Program-made: the position numbers and the translations under genes
Shown: positions 1 through 11,541 of the stretch, in pieces
Layout: every line of letters begins with the position of its first letter
Position numbering within the stretch: the first letter of the stretch is position 1
Assembly (NCBI GenBank): GCA_004802725.1
Contig: SGPM01000214.1
Location: 1 to 47,303, forward strand
Origin: Antrodiella citrinella
Taxonomy: Eukaryota; Basidiomycota; Agaricomycetes; Polyporales; Steccherinaceae
Length of the DNA stretch: 47,303 bases
Direction: 5' to 3'
The notes under the pieces: generated by a model
Databases searched by the model: none
Seen by the model: only the letters and a program-made list of their open reading frames with translations
Told to the model about the DNA's origin: nothing

Positions 1-265
1 TCACAGGGAAAGTGACCCGTACCACAGGAAAGTGACGTATCACAGGAGTGTGACCCCGTATCACAGCGTTAAGCGCTCACACGAGTCGCAGAGCGTATGG
101 CTGCGGCGTGCACAGCGATGACACCTAAGGGCCATACATGGTAGAAATAGTTTATTTGAAGCCTATTCTACATGCCTGGACATTGAAATGTACTTCCAGA
201 CCCGACGCAACGACTTTGAGGCCAGCCTCAAGCCAAACGCTGCAGCCGCGCGCGTAGGCGCTTAT
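1..265 (+). repeat. Left terminal inverted repeat (partial)
   Basis: The segment matches the reverse complement of the right end from the subterminal GTGA/TCAC repeat units (1-75) through the block around the shared motif ACATTGAAATGTACTTCCAG. After about 245 it diverges, although a GCGC-rich palindromic remnant is still recognisable. Only three or so subterminal units are inside the window; the rest must lie upstream. Confidence 0.85.
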
Positions 266-476
266 TCTGCTCAGTCGCGTCGCTTATTGGTTTCTTGGTT
301 TCTTGCTTGTTTCCTGGTGTCTCTTCGTGCCGTCTCATTCCTCTTCGCGTTTTCACGCGTCTTTCCACGTTCTTTTGTGTCTACTTATATATTCTTGCAT
401 CAGGTAAGCTTTAAAACTGTACCAGCTTCCGACGTTGTTGTCCTCCCATCTGACAATTGATGCCTCCAGAGTCCAG

Positions 477-3112
477 ATGCCTGAAGCTCGAGAACTGCTT
501 GCAGAGCTCCTGCGGCTGCGTCATGCCTTTCAAACAATGCAGAACGACCTTCGACGCTCTGATAAAGGCAGCCGATTGGAGGTACAGAGGATATGGGCAG
601 ATTGCACCAGAGCTGAGTCAAAAAGCGCAAAGGCACGTTCTCGTCCTGCCTTGGGCCTCATTCATGAACTTCTACCCGATTGTCGGTATACCCGTGGGCA
701 AACCTCCAACCAGACCAACCTGTATCCAAAGGGGTTGAACGATGTCTCGTCTTTATGCCTCGAAGACGAGTCTTCAATCGAAGCAACGTCTCGGGCGATT
801 ATATTGCGATTCAGATCAAGGATTCTTTCAGTGAGTTTTCAGTTCCTGTCATCCACCCAGTAATTCAGCGGACATGATTGCCTTCTAGCTTGCACTTCTT
901 ACCCATACCTCCTGCCAATGGATGAAGTTGGAGTACTGGCGCGATTCGGTGATGCCTTTGACCCGCAAGGTGCGCGTCCCTCTATTTCTTTCTTGGTGTA
1001 CACGTAGTCGTTGTCTCACATCTGATACTTTACTTTGCTTTCATAACATTAGCAACGCAAATTCAAGGTTGCGTTGGCTTTCGAATTCCAGAACTCGGTC
1101 CTTGCCTTTCTGTCGTTGGACTTGGTATTCCAAGTGAGTTCTTCGTTCGTTCCAATCCCGCTCCAATCGTAGGTGCTTACTACTTCGTTGTCTGTATGCT
1201 CTGCTCATCAGCCAAATTGGTATACCCCCTCGGTATCCACTACCGTTTTGTTTCCCTATCCCGATGCATACCATGAATTCGGACGCTTTCTGAGTGGAGT
1301 CGCAGACTGGATCGACGAACGCTGGGACAAACCGCGCACTCGGCATGCTATCACAGCAATCCGAGAAGCTGGAATCTGGCATGGCGTTGGGGTGTATACT
1401 GCTGGAGAAATTTTTGTCAGCGCAGGTATGTTGCAACATTGTAACGCTATAATGATATAGTTAGTCGGGGCACTGATCGTTCATGCAGGGTTATCCCCAT
1501 TTCTCCTTGAATATGAGGTCTTTTCCTCTCCCTCTCGCACGGCTCGCTTATGTGATGCATATTGGAGTTTTTTGGCAGTGTCTCACGACGATTGCTTCTG
1601 GTGTGTATCGTTGTTTGTTTGTCGGTTCAGTCACTGTGCTGTGGCCACCTACTGACGGACGTTCATGTTCATGATTTTAGGAAGGACTATATTCGTCCGG
1701 CTATCGACGAAAAGACGGGACTTATAGCACCTCAAACCAAACAACGTTTGCGCATTTGCATGCTCCTTCGTGTACACATGCAAAAGCGTCTCACGTGCAC
1801 TCGTCGACTCTCAAATCTGATCACGGCTTTCAATGTATGTTGTTCCTCTCTTGCTCTCATATGCCAGTGTTGCTACACCCTCAGTTGCTGATGTGCTGAC
1901 GACTGCTTTGACTAGACATTTTACAATCGTTTCCGTTTCAACGACAACGACAACAGCAACGACGATTTCTTTCTCTATCGATCAGAGACTGGCTGTCCTG
2001 CAGATCCCTTCGAGCCTCAATTTGTCAAGCCAGCCTTGTATCGTGCAGAGTATCCTCTCAAGCATCTATACTTCGGCGAAACATCTCCAGACCGCTCCGC
2101 CACCGATCCGCTGACAAAGTTATTTCGCTCTAAAGGTAAATGATTTCTATCCCCATCCTCGTCTCATCTCGTCTCGGTCTCGTCTCTGCACCACATAATA
2201 TATTGATCATACGTTGTCTCCAGGTCTTCTGACCGCTCCAACGCATCTGGACGTCAACTTTTACAACACAACCTCGCTGGACACCCTACTGGAATCCAAG
2301 AGGAGTTTTGTCAACGAGATACACCTCTACCAGATCGGTTGTACAGTTTGGTCCCCTCTAGTACCCTTTCCGACATGCTGTTATGGATCTAATTTGGATG
2401 CACTTGTTGCTGCTGAACAAAGACACACGTGCGTTCCTTTCTTCTCGGCTTTTGACCCTGTTTCGTTAGGCTGAGAACTTGGCGGTTGCGTACACAGTTT
2501 CAAGGTCTTCAGCAAGAACCAGCGAGAGCGCAAGCTTTTCACCACCGTTGTCAACAGTGGCACCAACGATGTTGCCATTGGACCGTTAGAATACTGTGGT
2601 CACGCAAAGCTTATCAAGCTTCCCAAGGGCAAAATGTGAGTAAACGTCCGACTCTGCCACTGAATGACTCAGCAAACCCTGCTGTTTGTAGTGCTACGTT
2701 GAGCGATGAAGACCCCATGCTACCATGGTATATTCGCGTTCGCCATATCCGCGGCAACGATCGTCGAAGGCTAGCAAAAATCAATAAGGACAAGCTTCCA
2801 AGGACGAAACGTCAGCGACTGAAGATCGAAAAGCTTTGCAGACAAGTCAGTGCAGGTAGCAGCAAGAAAACGAAAACATCGTCAGCAACGTCCAAGTCCA
2901 AGGCGAGCACATCAGCATCATTGGAGACCACTAATAAGGAGCTGGTGGTGGCGCCGCCGCCATCTGTATCTGCGGCGAAGCGATCTCCTTCTCGCCGTCG
3001 TCGTCTAGGTGCTGATAAGCGGATTGCGATGCAATCTGAGGAGACTATGGTAATTAGCAAACGTCGTCGACTCAGTCTGACATCGGTTCAGAATATCCTA
3101 TCCGGTGTGTAG
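477..3112 (+). CDS. Unrecognised multi-exon protein in transposon arm
   Basis: About ten exons can be joined in one frame by GT-AG introns. The 3' half is the most secure. It includes an exon at about 1222-1426 (segment HEFGRFLSGVADWIDERW), a stretch with LCDAYWSFLAVSHDDCFWKD, then TFYNRF...YFGETSP, LLTAPTHLDVNFYNT, VVNSGTNDVAIGPLEYCGHA, and a last exon encoding a Lys/Arg/Ser-rich basic tail (KRSPSRRRRLGADKR, SKRRRLSL) that ends at 3112. The tail looks like a nuclear localisation region. The first three exons (477 to about 1135) are uncertain because a second frame, containing LLPMDEVGVLARFGDAFDP, is equally protein-like. I do not recognise the family. It sits between two directly repeated copies of the transposon terminal repeat, so it may be a transposon protein or captured cargo. 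No catalytic motif is claimed. Confidence 0.55.
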
Positions 3113-3387
3113 GTAGAACTGTATCTTGAGAGTTTGCATCATTGCTTGCGTCTGTCTGTCGTGTGCCAGGTGTGGTGTGGCTGTGGCTGTGGCGTATGTG
3201 TGCATTTGTGCAATGATAATATACTATATTTGACCTTTCTTGTATATCTGTGTCTGTTTCTACTTGAATCTTGCACCATTCCTATAAGCCTCGTGTGGTT
3301 CTGTGGTGCTGTGTGCTGTCCTTCGACAATCATGCAAGCAGGAGGCTCGCTCCGGCTCCGGTAGGTGTAGGCGCCAGTGTTACTGTT

Positions 3388-3584
3388 GCAGAGTGTATGG
3401 CTGTGACGTGCACAGCGATGACACCTAAGGGTCATACATGGTTGGAATAGTTTATTTGAAGCCTATTCTACATGCCTGGACATTGAAATGTACTTCCAGA
3501 CCGGACACAACGACTTTGAGGCCAGCCTCAAGCCAAACGCTGCAACGCGCCCATGGGCGCTAAACGTGCAGGCTGGGCGTATAT
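3388..3584 (+). repeat. Internal third copy of the terminal repeat
   Basis: This block has the same orientation as the left end and matches bases 88-265. It lacks the subterminal repeat units. Past the CCAAACGCTGCA motif it continues with ACGCGCCCATGGGCGCTAAA, which matches the inner border of the right end (about 11197-11235) better than the left end does. It therefore looks like the true inner partner of the right terminal repeat. Confidence 0.85.
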
Positions 3585-4018
3585 ACATCCAAAAACCAGT
3601 CTCTGGATCTGCATGGGATGACACACAAGATCTGATATGTTGTATACATGTTCAGTAGATCTATATCTATGCATTCATGTAACATAACCTACCTCCAGAT
3701 GAATATGCTCACCTTATTATTGATACCTTCAAAGCCTTCAACTTCTCCTGTGCGGCTCGTCGCCGCGGTGGCACCGTGCACACGACAGGGTATAGACAGT
3801 ATAGACATGAATTCCTGTTATTGAAGCTCATTCACACTAAGGACTGCTGAAAACATGATGATAGTTCAAAGTATATTGAGCTAAAACAAGTACCAAAACG
3901 CTACGACAATCCAGTAGAACATAACTTGAATGTGCACAGCTGAGAACGAAGACCAGAGACGGGGAAGAGGGGAGAATAGTGGGGAAACAAATGAAGTTGA
4001 ATGAATACAACACGACTC
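3585..4018. other. Non-coding stretch between repeat and BTB gene
   Basis: No convincing exon is seen on either strand. The segment is AT-rich in its first half and presumably holds the 3' untranslated region of the BTB gene that ends at 4019. Confidence 0.5.
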
Positions 4019-5332
4019 CTATTGTAAACTGATCTGAACTCTTTGAACCAACTGGTTAATCGCATCATCCTCTACCCTGAATTGAAGACTCTGAGCAACA
4101 AACCCAATGAACTCGTCCTTACAAGACAGATTCGACTCCGCCGGCCACCAGTGATCATTGTTGATCAGCCTATCCGCGATGGAGGAGAGAGGACAGGGGT
4201 CAATATAGCTCAAAAGAAGTGACATAACTTTCTTGACCCAGACATCCCCCCAAATCTCCACGCATCGAACATGGCTCTGCGGTGTACACCCTAGACCTTT
4301 GGGGACAAGTGTGCCGCCACCCACTCCCGGTGGATTGAAGGCGACCATGCATCGGTGCTCTAAGATGTGTATTTTCGTCTTGGAAATGTGAAGGAAGATC
4401 TCGTCAAGGCGATGGAAGTCGAGGACCGTGATCTCTTGTATGGAACGAGCCATAATGCTTCGGATAGCTGGTCCGACCTGCACATCCAGTCCGTAGCGTG
4501 AACTGAAACAAGCGATAGTCATGTCAATTATCTTGTTGTGAATCGGAGAAAAAACAGTTCAAGATGACTTACCTGTACTTGCGGGCTAGCTCAAGCAATA
4601 CAATTGGGGAGATATTGAGTGCAGCGAGGCGGTTCACGGCGAACATTGCAGACCCGGTGGCTTGCAGATAATCAGAAACATGGAGAATTCCAAGAGTACT
4701 CTCCAGATCAGGGGCGGTGACCTCAGCAGGAGTACCCATGGTGGTGCGGCCTCTATGTAAGATGATAATCAGCCATGAGACTCTGGAAACAGAAACGATA
4801 AACGTACAATCCATAGACCCAAGAGACCCAGTATAGAAAATATTCTGGCGGGTCAATTGGAACCACAACGGGCTGATCCTCCATGGTGCCTTCATCCGAG
4901 TCGGCATCCTGGGGGATACCAAGAATATCGTACAAGGTATCGGAGTGTCTTCCTAGTATATCGCTATGAAGCTTATACAACTTGTTTCCAACCTGCAACG
5001 AATCAGCGATAGTATAATTAGCTCGGTATCATATTGAGAGCTCCGGTAGAGGATAAATGACAAAGGGATAAAAGATAAAGGGATCAAGGGATGGAATCGG
5101 GGCGGGGGAAGGGGGTGGGGGATGGAGAAGTTGAGGGAACAAAAGCACAAGTCGGAATCTGTCCGAGTCTACGCGTGCGTGCGTGCAAGTGCAAGTGAGA
5201 GATGTAAGTACATACCTGCAGAACGAGATTGCCACTGGCAAACCATAATCCATCGGCATGTTGTATCTCAGCAGCTGCTTCAGCCGCACCAGGCATGACA
5301 TTGAGGGTGTAGCCTGGTGGATTGTGCGTCTG
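4019..5332 (-). CDS. BTB/POZ domain protein
   Basis: Four exons on the minus strand encode a BTB protein of the expanded Agaricomycete type. The BTB start is recognisable as DGLWFASGNLVLQ, an intron, then VGNKLYKLHSDILGRHSDTL, a variable acidic loop, and DPPEYFLYWVSWVYG. A helical C-terminal part follows (LGILHVSDYLQATGSAMFAV, LELARKY, then SRYGLDVQVGPAIRSIMARS) and ends VQRVQISLQ. BTB domains mediate dimerisation and often link to cullin-3 ligases or transcription regulators; the partner here is unknown. The start at 5332 is favoured by the family pattern; an in-frame ATG at 5362 is an alternative. The gene lies inside the transposon, so it may be cargo. Confidence 0.8.
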
Positions 5333-5650
5333 CATTGCAGAGAATAAGCAATGGGATGGCAAGGAGACGAAAAAAGAGGGAGAAAATGCCCTAAAAAAAC
5401 TCTCTCAGTGCACAAATGGTCTCTCTATATACGTGAATCTCATACGAACACCATGAGGTAGCAGCAGCGAGGCAGCAGAAACAATGAGGATCAATATTGC
5501 CAACAACATGAGGCTACACAAAGCGGATAAAAGAGAATGAGCGCTTACACTCGCATCTTTTGCTGCAGTTGTGGCGACTGACTGATTGTCCTTGTCCCGA
5601 CTCCGACTCCCTTCAAGTTATCGTACCTACCTCCTCCAGTGATATCTGCA

Positions 5651-8061
5651 TGCCTGGTCAGTTTCCACCTCTCCCAATTCTTCCGGAGGGAGAGCAATGG
5701 CGAGAAGACATCATCGCTGCTCACGAAACTCTGGTCACTGCTTATTCAAAGACGTCTGTGGTGGCGGAGACGGGTGCTGATCCGCACCGCCTTCAGCATC
5801 ATGTTGATTATCTGGTGACGGAGGTGGTTCCGATATTGGAAGCTTTAGCAACATTGACATCACTGGACCAGAACCAGAACACCGTGCCGATGATATCTGA
5901 TGAATGGCTCACCGAGGCTGCAAACTGTATTGGCATGCTCCTCAACGCTTTGGACGATGTTAGAGGCGTACAAATAGGAAAGTAAGTTGCACACAGGTTT
6001 TATATATGCGTACTCATGTTCAATTATGTGAAAGGGAACCCTCAAACGTTGTTATTCCCGTCAATATCACAACATATCGCACTGGAAAGCGTGGACGTCC
6101 ACCGAAAGTTCCAAATCTTTCATTTCTTCAAAAGGCATTTAAGCCTGGTAGTCATATCAAGAAAAGCCATCTCTCAAAGATACTTGGGATTCATCGGAAT
6201 ACCCTCCGTTCCTATTGCAAGCAATTCAAAATTGAGACCGGCTACACAAGTGAGTCTTCGCCGGACTCCCAGACTCGCTTTTCTTGCTCAGCGCTCAGGG
6301 GGCTTGGTCCTTGGTCGGGTCCACAGGCCCCGGTGGCGGCTTTAGTCTGTCTGTCATTGAAATTAATGCCAGTGCTAATGTACCGGTACGGTTTGCCAGA
6401 CATTTCTAATGACGAGCTCGATTTGATCGTCCGGGCATATCGGTCAACTCGTCCCGATTCCGGTATACGCTATATCAGTGGATTTCTACGATCCCAGGGA
6501 CTCCGTATTCAGAAGGAACGTTTAATCGCATCCATCAAACGTATTGATCCTCTTGGCCATGTTCTACAGTTTGGTCGGAAGAAAATCCGTCGCCGGCAGT
6601 ACAAGGTTTCTCGTCCAAATGCCCTATGGCATTTAGATGGACATCATAAACTTATCCGCTGGGGCATCGTCATCCATGGAATCATTGACGGGTTTGATCG
6701 TTTAGTAAGTCATATTGTCATAGTGCTCTGTCGTTCATCGTTGTTGAGGTTGTTGAGTCGAACGTGGATGGATGGGTCGGGTCGGGTCGGGGGTCGTTGG
6801 GGGTCGGTCAAGATTATGCATTACTGAACATACAAAATTTTAGATCGTGGCGCTGAAGGCAGGAAACAGTAACAGTGCACTTACAGTGTTGAGGCTACTG
6901 CTTGAGGCCATTGCGGAATTCGGTCAAGCATCTCGCCTGCGAGGAGATCACGGCGGAGAAAACAAGTTAGCTGCTGTGTACATGATCATGAAGAACGGCT
7001 TGAATCGGGCGAGCTTCATGTGGGGATCGTAAGTGCTGCGCCTTTCTCACTTAGCCTGGCTAGCTATGTGCGTTGCTAAATAGTTCAATTATTGATTTAG
7101 ATCAACACATAATACACGCATCGAGCGCACTTGGGTTGAAGTCGGTCGTGAATTCACACGAGCCTGGCGATCATTTTTCTATCTTCTTGAACAACTCCAT
7201 GGGCTCGACGCGTACAACCCTCATCATCTATGGCTGGTTCATTTGCTGTTTCTTGAGGAAATTGTCTCCGATTGCCAAAGATTCCAGCAGCAGTGGAACA
7301 ATCATCCAATTTCTGGCCAAGGACACGACAAAACACCAGAGGTGCGCAGCGTTCTCATACATCCTTCTCATTGAGGACTTTGCGCATGACCGACTCATGC
7401 ACAATCTCAATCTCATACATCTCATACTTTAGGAAATGCGCCATCTTGGTATGAACGTTCATGGGGTGTATGTCGATCGGGACACCAGCAATGATGATTG
7501 CGCAGGAGTACATCCAAGTGTTATTCACAAATTCTACGGAGTGTCTACATCAAAAGGTATGACCACAATCATATCAACTTTAGCATTTGCAGTCTCATAT
7601 CGCAAATCAAAACAGGTCGAATATCTTCCAGTGCCAATGATGGATCAGACTCCGAGCCAGATGGCTCTGACGATGAAATGACTGGCCCGCAAGGCGTTCA
7701 AGCGGCGTTCAACTTAGACACTCTCCCTACAAAAGTTGCGGAGGAGTATGAACAGAATTTTCACCATCAGCCGGTCAAAGTCTCTCGCCATAACTGCCCA
7801 TTTGACAACGACGAAGATACGAAGAACTTTGGTGCAATGCTGACTGAATTTATCGCATCAGGTGTTGTACCTTCTGGGTATGGTATCCTACCAGAGGAAC
7901 TGGGTCCAGAAGGATACCCCACGCAGGGTATGCTACGCGTGGGTCGCCGAAGCAAAGAGCTGAAGATATCTCTTCCTAGAGATGTCTGGGTGCCTCGAGC
8001 AGAGCGTTGGTGCCAGGGACTGTATCTCCTTAATCAGATCTCAGTTGCTGCTGCTGTGTAG
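5651..8061 (+). CDS. DDE integrase/transposase (rva_4-like integrase core)
   Basis: Eight exons can be joined: 5651-5981, 6035-6249, 6373-6704, 6844-7028, 7101-7341, 7433-7556, 7616-8061, with one small boundary uncertainty. The N-terminal part has a GRPPK AT-hook-like stretch and a helix-turn-helix-like segment (HLSKILGIHRNTLRSYCKQF). The catalytic core has ALWHLDGHHKLIRW (Asp codon 6636-6638), LRGDHGGEN (Asp codon 6946-6948) and NTRIERTWVEV (Glu codon 7123-7125), so the DDE triad is complete. The C-terminal part ends with VWVPRAERWCQGL, also typical of the family. From family knowledge this is the integrase-core protein seen in many fungi and animals. It is the likely enzyme mobilising the surrounding element. 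No stop or frameshift is seen, so it could be active. Confidence 0.85.
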
Positions 8062-8359
8062 TGTACTGTGTAACATTGAATTTACGACCTTATCTACTTT
8101 GCCATGTTGCTGCCAATGAATGCGATGTGTTCATCTTCAGACTGCAGTCACCGCACATTGGAGGTAGGAAGTAGGTTAGTAATTAATTAAATATTTGAGG
8201 TCCGAATTTGAGAGTACCACAGTCTATTCAACTTTCAAGATGTTTGTGTTTGCTGGCGTCCGTCCGTCATTGTCATCGTGTTTGTGTTCAACACAGTTCC
8301 AAACCTTCACTTTCCTTCCCTACCCTTACTACAGTCTTTACTTTCATTGTTTCATAATC
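8062..8359. other. Intergenic, promoter of acidic protein gene
   Basis: No coding potential is seen. The segment contains the AT-rich AATTAATTAAATATT and a pyrimidine-rich run just before the ATG at 8360, as is common upstream of fungal starts. Confidence 0.4.
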
Positions 8360-10405
8360 ATGCTGAAAGGAAAGGCACCGCTGGCGCACTCCTCCTCTAG
8401 TGGAAAGCGACAAAAGAAGAATCGAAACAGACTCAAGCCCGACGGTCCTAGTAAGCTCATGGCTCTGCACTCGCAGCAGCAAAAGCCTGAGTTTGAAGAG
8501 CCATCCCACAAACGCGTCAAAGTGATGTCCAGTGGCAGGTCTCTCGACATCCAGGACATTATCGCAAACGCACGGAGCACTGGAACACCTTGGCAACCAT
8601 CCGGGTCCGGGTCGTCCTCAACAGCTTCTTCTGGAGCGATAGCATCATCAAGCAGCGCTGCTGGGCTGTCTCTGTCTTTATTATCCAAAGCAAACCTCGA
8701 ATCCAATCGTGGACTGAAGGGCAAGCAACCTGCTATGGTTGGTGTCGGGCTCGGTCTTGGTCTGGTTAGTACGCTCGCTCTCATTGTCTTGTTTCTTCAA
8801 TCTTAATTGACTGGCTTTGATTTTAGGCAAAATCCTCGGGTGGTCGACGGAAGGCAAACCGTCAGGGATCCACCAAAGATGACGGACGATTTCGGGTTGG
8901 GGCAATTGTCATGTTGGACAAGGGAATTGAGGTACGATATCCGTCCGTCCAGTCCAGTCCATCTCTCTATTGTGTATTTTCCCTCGCTGATTCGTTTTCT
9001 TCGTCTGTCTTTGCATTCAGGTGGTCGACAATAGACCGTCATACGCTCTGCCAACGGGGTTCCAGATGGCTCCAAGTCCAAGTCGTACACAACTCTTGAA
9101 AGCGCAGGGGTTGTACCTTGAGGACCTGCAAGACGGATTCGAGCTACACCGTTCGTTCACATTCCTTGATATCGATAGCTTGTTACGTGCTCGCTTTCCA
9201 GGGTACATGGAATGGGCAGACTCTGCTACACCTCAAATCGACGACCCACTCTTTCCTTCCCCCGCCTTCGATGATCCTTCCTACGCTACGCTCCCTCCCT
9301 ATGTTCTTTGCATGCGAGATAACAGAAAGTTTGTGCCTATCTCCGGAGCCGTCAGCAATCATTTCCCCAATGGTGCGCTGGCGGAGACCCACTCTGTGCG
9401 CAAGATTAGCAATCACAGTGGCTGGCAAGAGAACAAGCTCGTGTTCAGTGAGTAAATTGCTTTGTGCTCTGCTCTAGAGTCTATATACACCGAGTCTAAT
9501 TTATACTGCAGCATCACGCATCCCTATTCCAGACGAAATTTTGCAGACTTGGGAGGACGAAAATACTGGACCGTCTGTTCAGCTTGTTGCTGGCTACGAT
9601 GATGATGACTCCAACAATGAAGAAGAAGACGTGGAAGGTGAAGAAGAAGGTGATGATAACGCCTCCTTTGGTTCTGGCTCCAGAGCTATGATATTGGAGA
9701 AGCGATCTCAGCCTTTGCGAGCAGCCTCACAGTGGAAGGGGAAAGGCAAGGCAACAGATATGATTGGTGTGTAACTTTCACTGTTTCCATCTGTCATGAT
9801 CTGACCGCTACTCTCTATCCGTAGGAACTACCACCGCCGCTACCACCGATGATGATGGACATACAATCCCAAAGCAGAAGAAGCGCAAGTTCAGTACGTT
9901 CAGTACATTGGTGATATCCAGCTCTGATGACGACAACGACAACGACAACGACAACAATGATGATATCTCAGACCTGGATGACAACGACAACAACGGTCTT
10001 GATATCTCTCACTCTCGTGCAACTAGTCGTGCCAGCAGCATAGGACATCAAGATATGATGGGGCTCAGTCTTGATGATATCGACGGAGGAGGAGACGGAA
10101 ACGCTGCTGCCGACGCGGACGACGGTGCAGGTGCAGGTGATGGCAGCGACTCCGATGTTGAACTTATTGATCCTCCTCCCGCCGCTGCTGCAGCTCATCC
10201 CCACCCTCAGCCGTTTCCACTGATGTCTCCTCTTTATTTCCCAGACCCTCTTCTACAACTACCGGACCAGAGCAGGTCTGCTTCGACGTCTGCCCAAGGG
10301 TCTCGCACAAGTAAGCCGATCTCGCGGATTTCCGCTTCTTTTCAGCTTGATCCAAGCTATAGCGACTTCTGGGGAAACAAAGGAGCTCGCAGTCTTAATC
10401 TTTAA
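8360..10405 (+). CDS. Disordered, acidic transposon-linked protein, function unknown
   Basis: The start is the ATG at 8360 (MLKGKAPLAHSSSSGKRQKK). Exons join through short introns after GLGLGL, after DKGIE, after NKLVFS, and after TDMIG. The N-terminus is basic and Ser-rich. The only globular-looking part is around AIVMLDKGIE-VVDNRPSYALPTGF and the segment SRTQLLKAQGLYLEDLQDGF...LLRARFPGYMEW. The C-terminal half is very acidic, with runs of Asp/Asn and Glu, then Ala/Pro-rich, and ends FWGNKGARSLNL. I do not recognise a named domain. Its position directly downstream of the integrase, within the same terminal repeats, suggests an accessory protein of the element. Confidence 0.65.
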
Positions 10406-11196
10406 GTGTCCGTCTTTGTCTTCACCTCCCCTCCCCTCCTCTCTCTCTCAGAGCCAAGTTCCCAAGTTCTGCCATGATTCACTTCTCCTTCTCCTCCTTC
10501 AAGTTCTTCGGTCTGCTCTTTGTTTTCATTAACACCTAGTAATGTCTTTTGATCTTTTTGACCTATACCTTGTTCTCCTCTTCATCTTCCTCCTTCTCCA
10601 CCGCACCATTCCAACGTGTGCTCTATATTCTTTGTTTTAATTCGCTAAGCCTCGTCATGTAGGTCGTACATTTAATCGGTCGGTCATCGTCGTCCGTCGT
10701 CGTAATATTCACTTCCTGATCTCTCTTCCCCAAGTCGCTTTGAGGAGTGGTCGCTTTGCAGCCTTCTGCTTTCTGCTCTTGGGTAGTCCCTCTCTTTTTA
10801 CCGTTCGTTGTCTTGTCTTGTCTCTTTTACTTGTCACTTGTCGATCGGTCTCGTATGTGTTGGAGGCTGTTGTGCCAAGTCTTTTCTTTTGGCTGCCCCG
10901 TCGGGCTGATTTACCTTACTTTCAAGCTTCTCAGTATTACATTATTAGTACAGTGTCTGAATTCTATCCTTGAGCGAGCTTCACGATGGGCAGGACCTGA
11001 CCTGGTCGGAGAGCTGACTCGGATTACAACAACTTGAACAATGCTCGGTCCGACTGCATTGCATTGAGATATACACTGTTTAATCTGCAATACTGCCAAT
11101 ACAGCCTGTGATGGGTTCCACCACGCCTTTGTATGACCATCCAAGAGTGGTCAATCACCACCGAGGAGTTCTGAAGGTGTACTTGCACCCAGCGCG
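10406..11196. other. Non-coding 3' region of transposon
   Basis: This is a pyrimidine-rich stretch with repeated CTCCTTCTCC-like runs and no consistent reading frame or splice structure. I see no gene in it. Confidence 0.5.
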
Positions 11197-11541
11197 ACCC
11201 AGCCTGCCGTTTAGCGCCCATGGGCGCGTTGCAGCGTTTGGCTTGAGGCTGGCCTCAAAGTCGTTGCGTCGGGTCTGGAAGTACATTTCAATGGCCAGGC
11301 ATGTAGAATAGACTTCAAATAAACTATTTCTACCATGTATGGCCCTTAGGTGTCATCGCTGTGCACGTCGCAGCCATACGCTCTGCGACTCGCGTGAGCG
11401 CTTAACGCTGTGATACGGGGTCACACTCCTGTGATACGGTCACTTTCCTGTGGTACGGGTCACTTTCCCTGTGATACGGGTCACTTTCCCTGTGATACGG
11501 GTCACTTTCCCTGTGATACGGGTCACTTCCTCTGTGGTACG
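11197..11541 (-). repeat. Right terminal inverted repeat
   Basis: The reverse complement matches the left end (1-265) and, at its inner border, the internal copy (3388-3584). The core contains CTGGAAGTACATTTCAATG and GGTGTCATCGCTGTGCACG. The outer part is the 21-bp repeat array listed separately. Confidence 0.88.
11410..11541. repeat. Subterminal 21-bp tandem repeat array with GTGA/TCAC dyad
   Basis: Six to seven units of about 21 bp follow one another with consensus GTGATACGGGTCACTTTCCCT. Each contains an inverted repeat GTGA-TACGGG-TCAC. The three central units are identical and the outer units vary by one to a few bases. Related units occur in the left end (bases 1-75). Iterated dyads at both ends are a likely transposase-binding array; this function is inferred. 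Confidence 0.85.

Larger units (their letters stand above)
1..11541. mobile_element. Large composite TIR DNA transposon, left end cut by window
   Basis: The first ~265 bases reappear as reverse complement at 11197-11541, which gives terminal inverted repeats of at least 260 bp around about 11 kb. Between them lie an integrase with all three DDE residues (5651-8061), a BTB gene, a disordered acidic protein gene and an unrecognised gene. A third, directly oriented copy of the inner repeat lies at 3388-3584. That suggests either a nested insertion or two related elements joined. The left end continues outside the window, so no target-site duplication can be checked. The repeats and the integrase are seen directly; the claim that everything between the repeats moves together is inference. 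Confidence 0.75.

Noticed and set aside
477..3112. TET/JBP-type dioxygenase, because these are linked to basidiomycete transposons
   Set aside because: A His-x-Asp (HLD near 2245) is present, but I cannot find the other iron- and 2-oxoglutarate-binding residues in the right order and spacing.
1..3584. LTR retrotransposon with direct repeats around the first gene
   Set aside because: The repeats also occur inverted at 11.2-11.5 kb, and there is no reverse transcriptase, gag or primer-binding site.
11410..11541. CRISPR array
   Set aside because: Units are contiguous without spacers, and the organism is a fungus.
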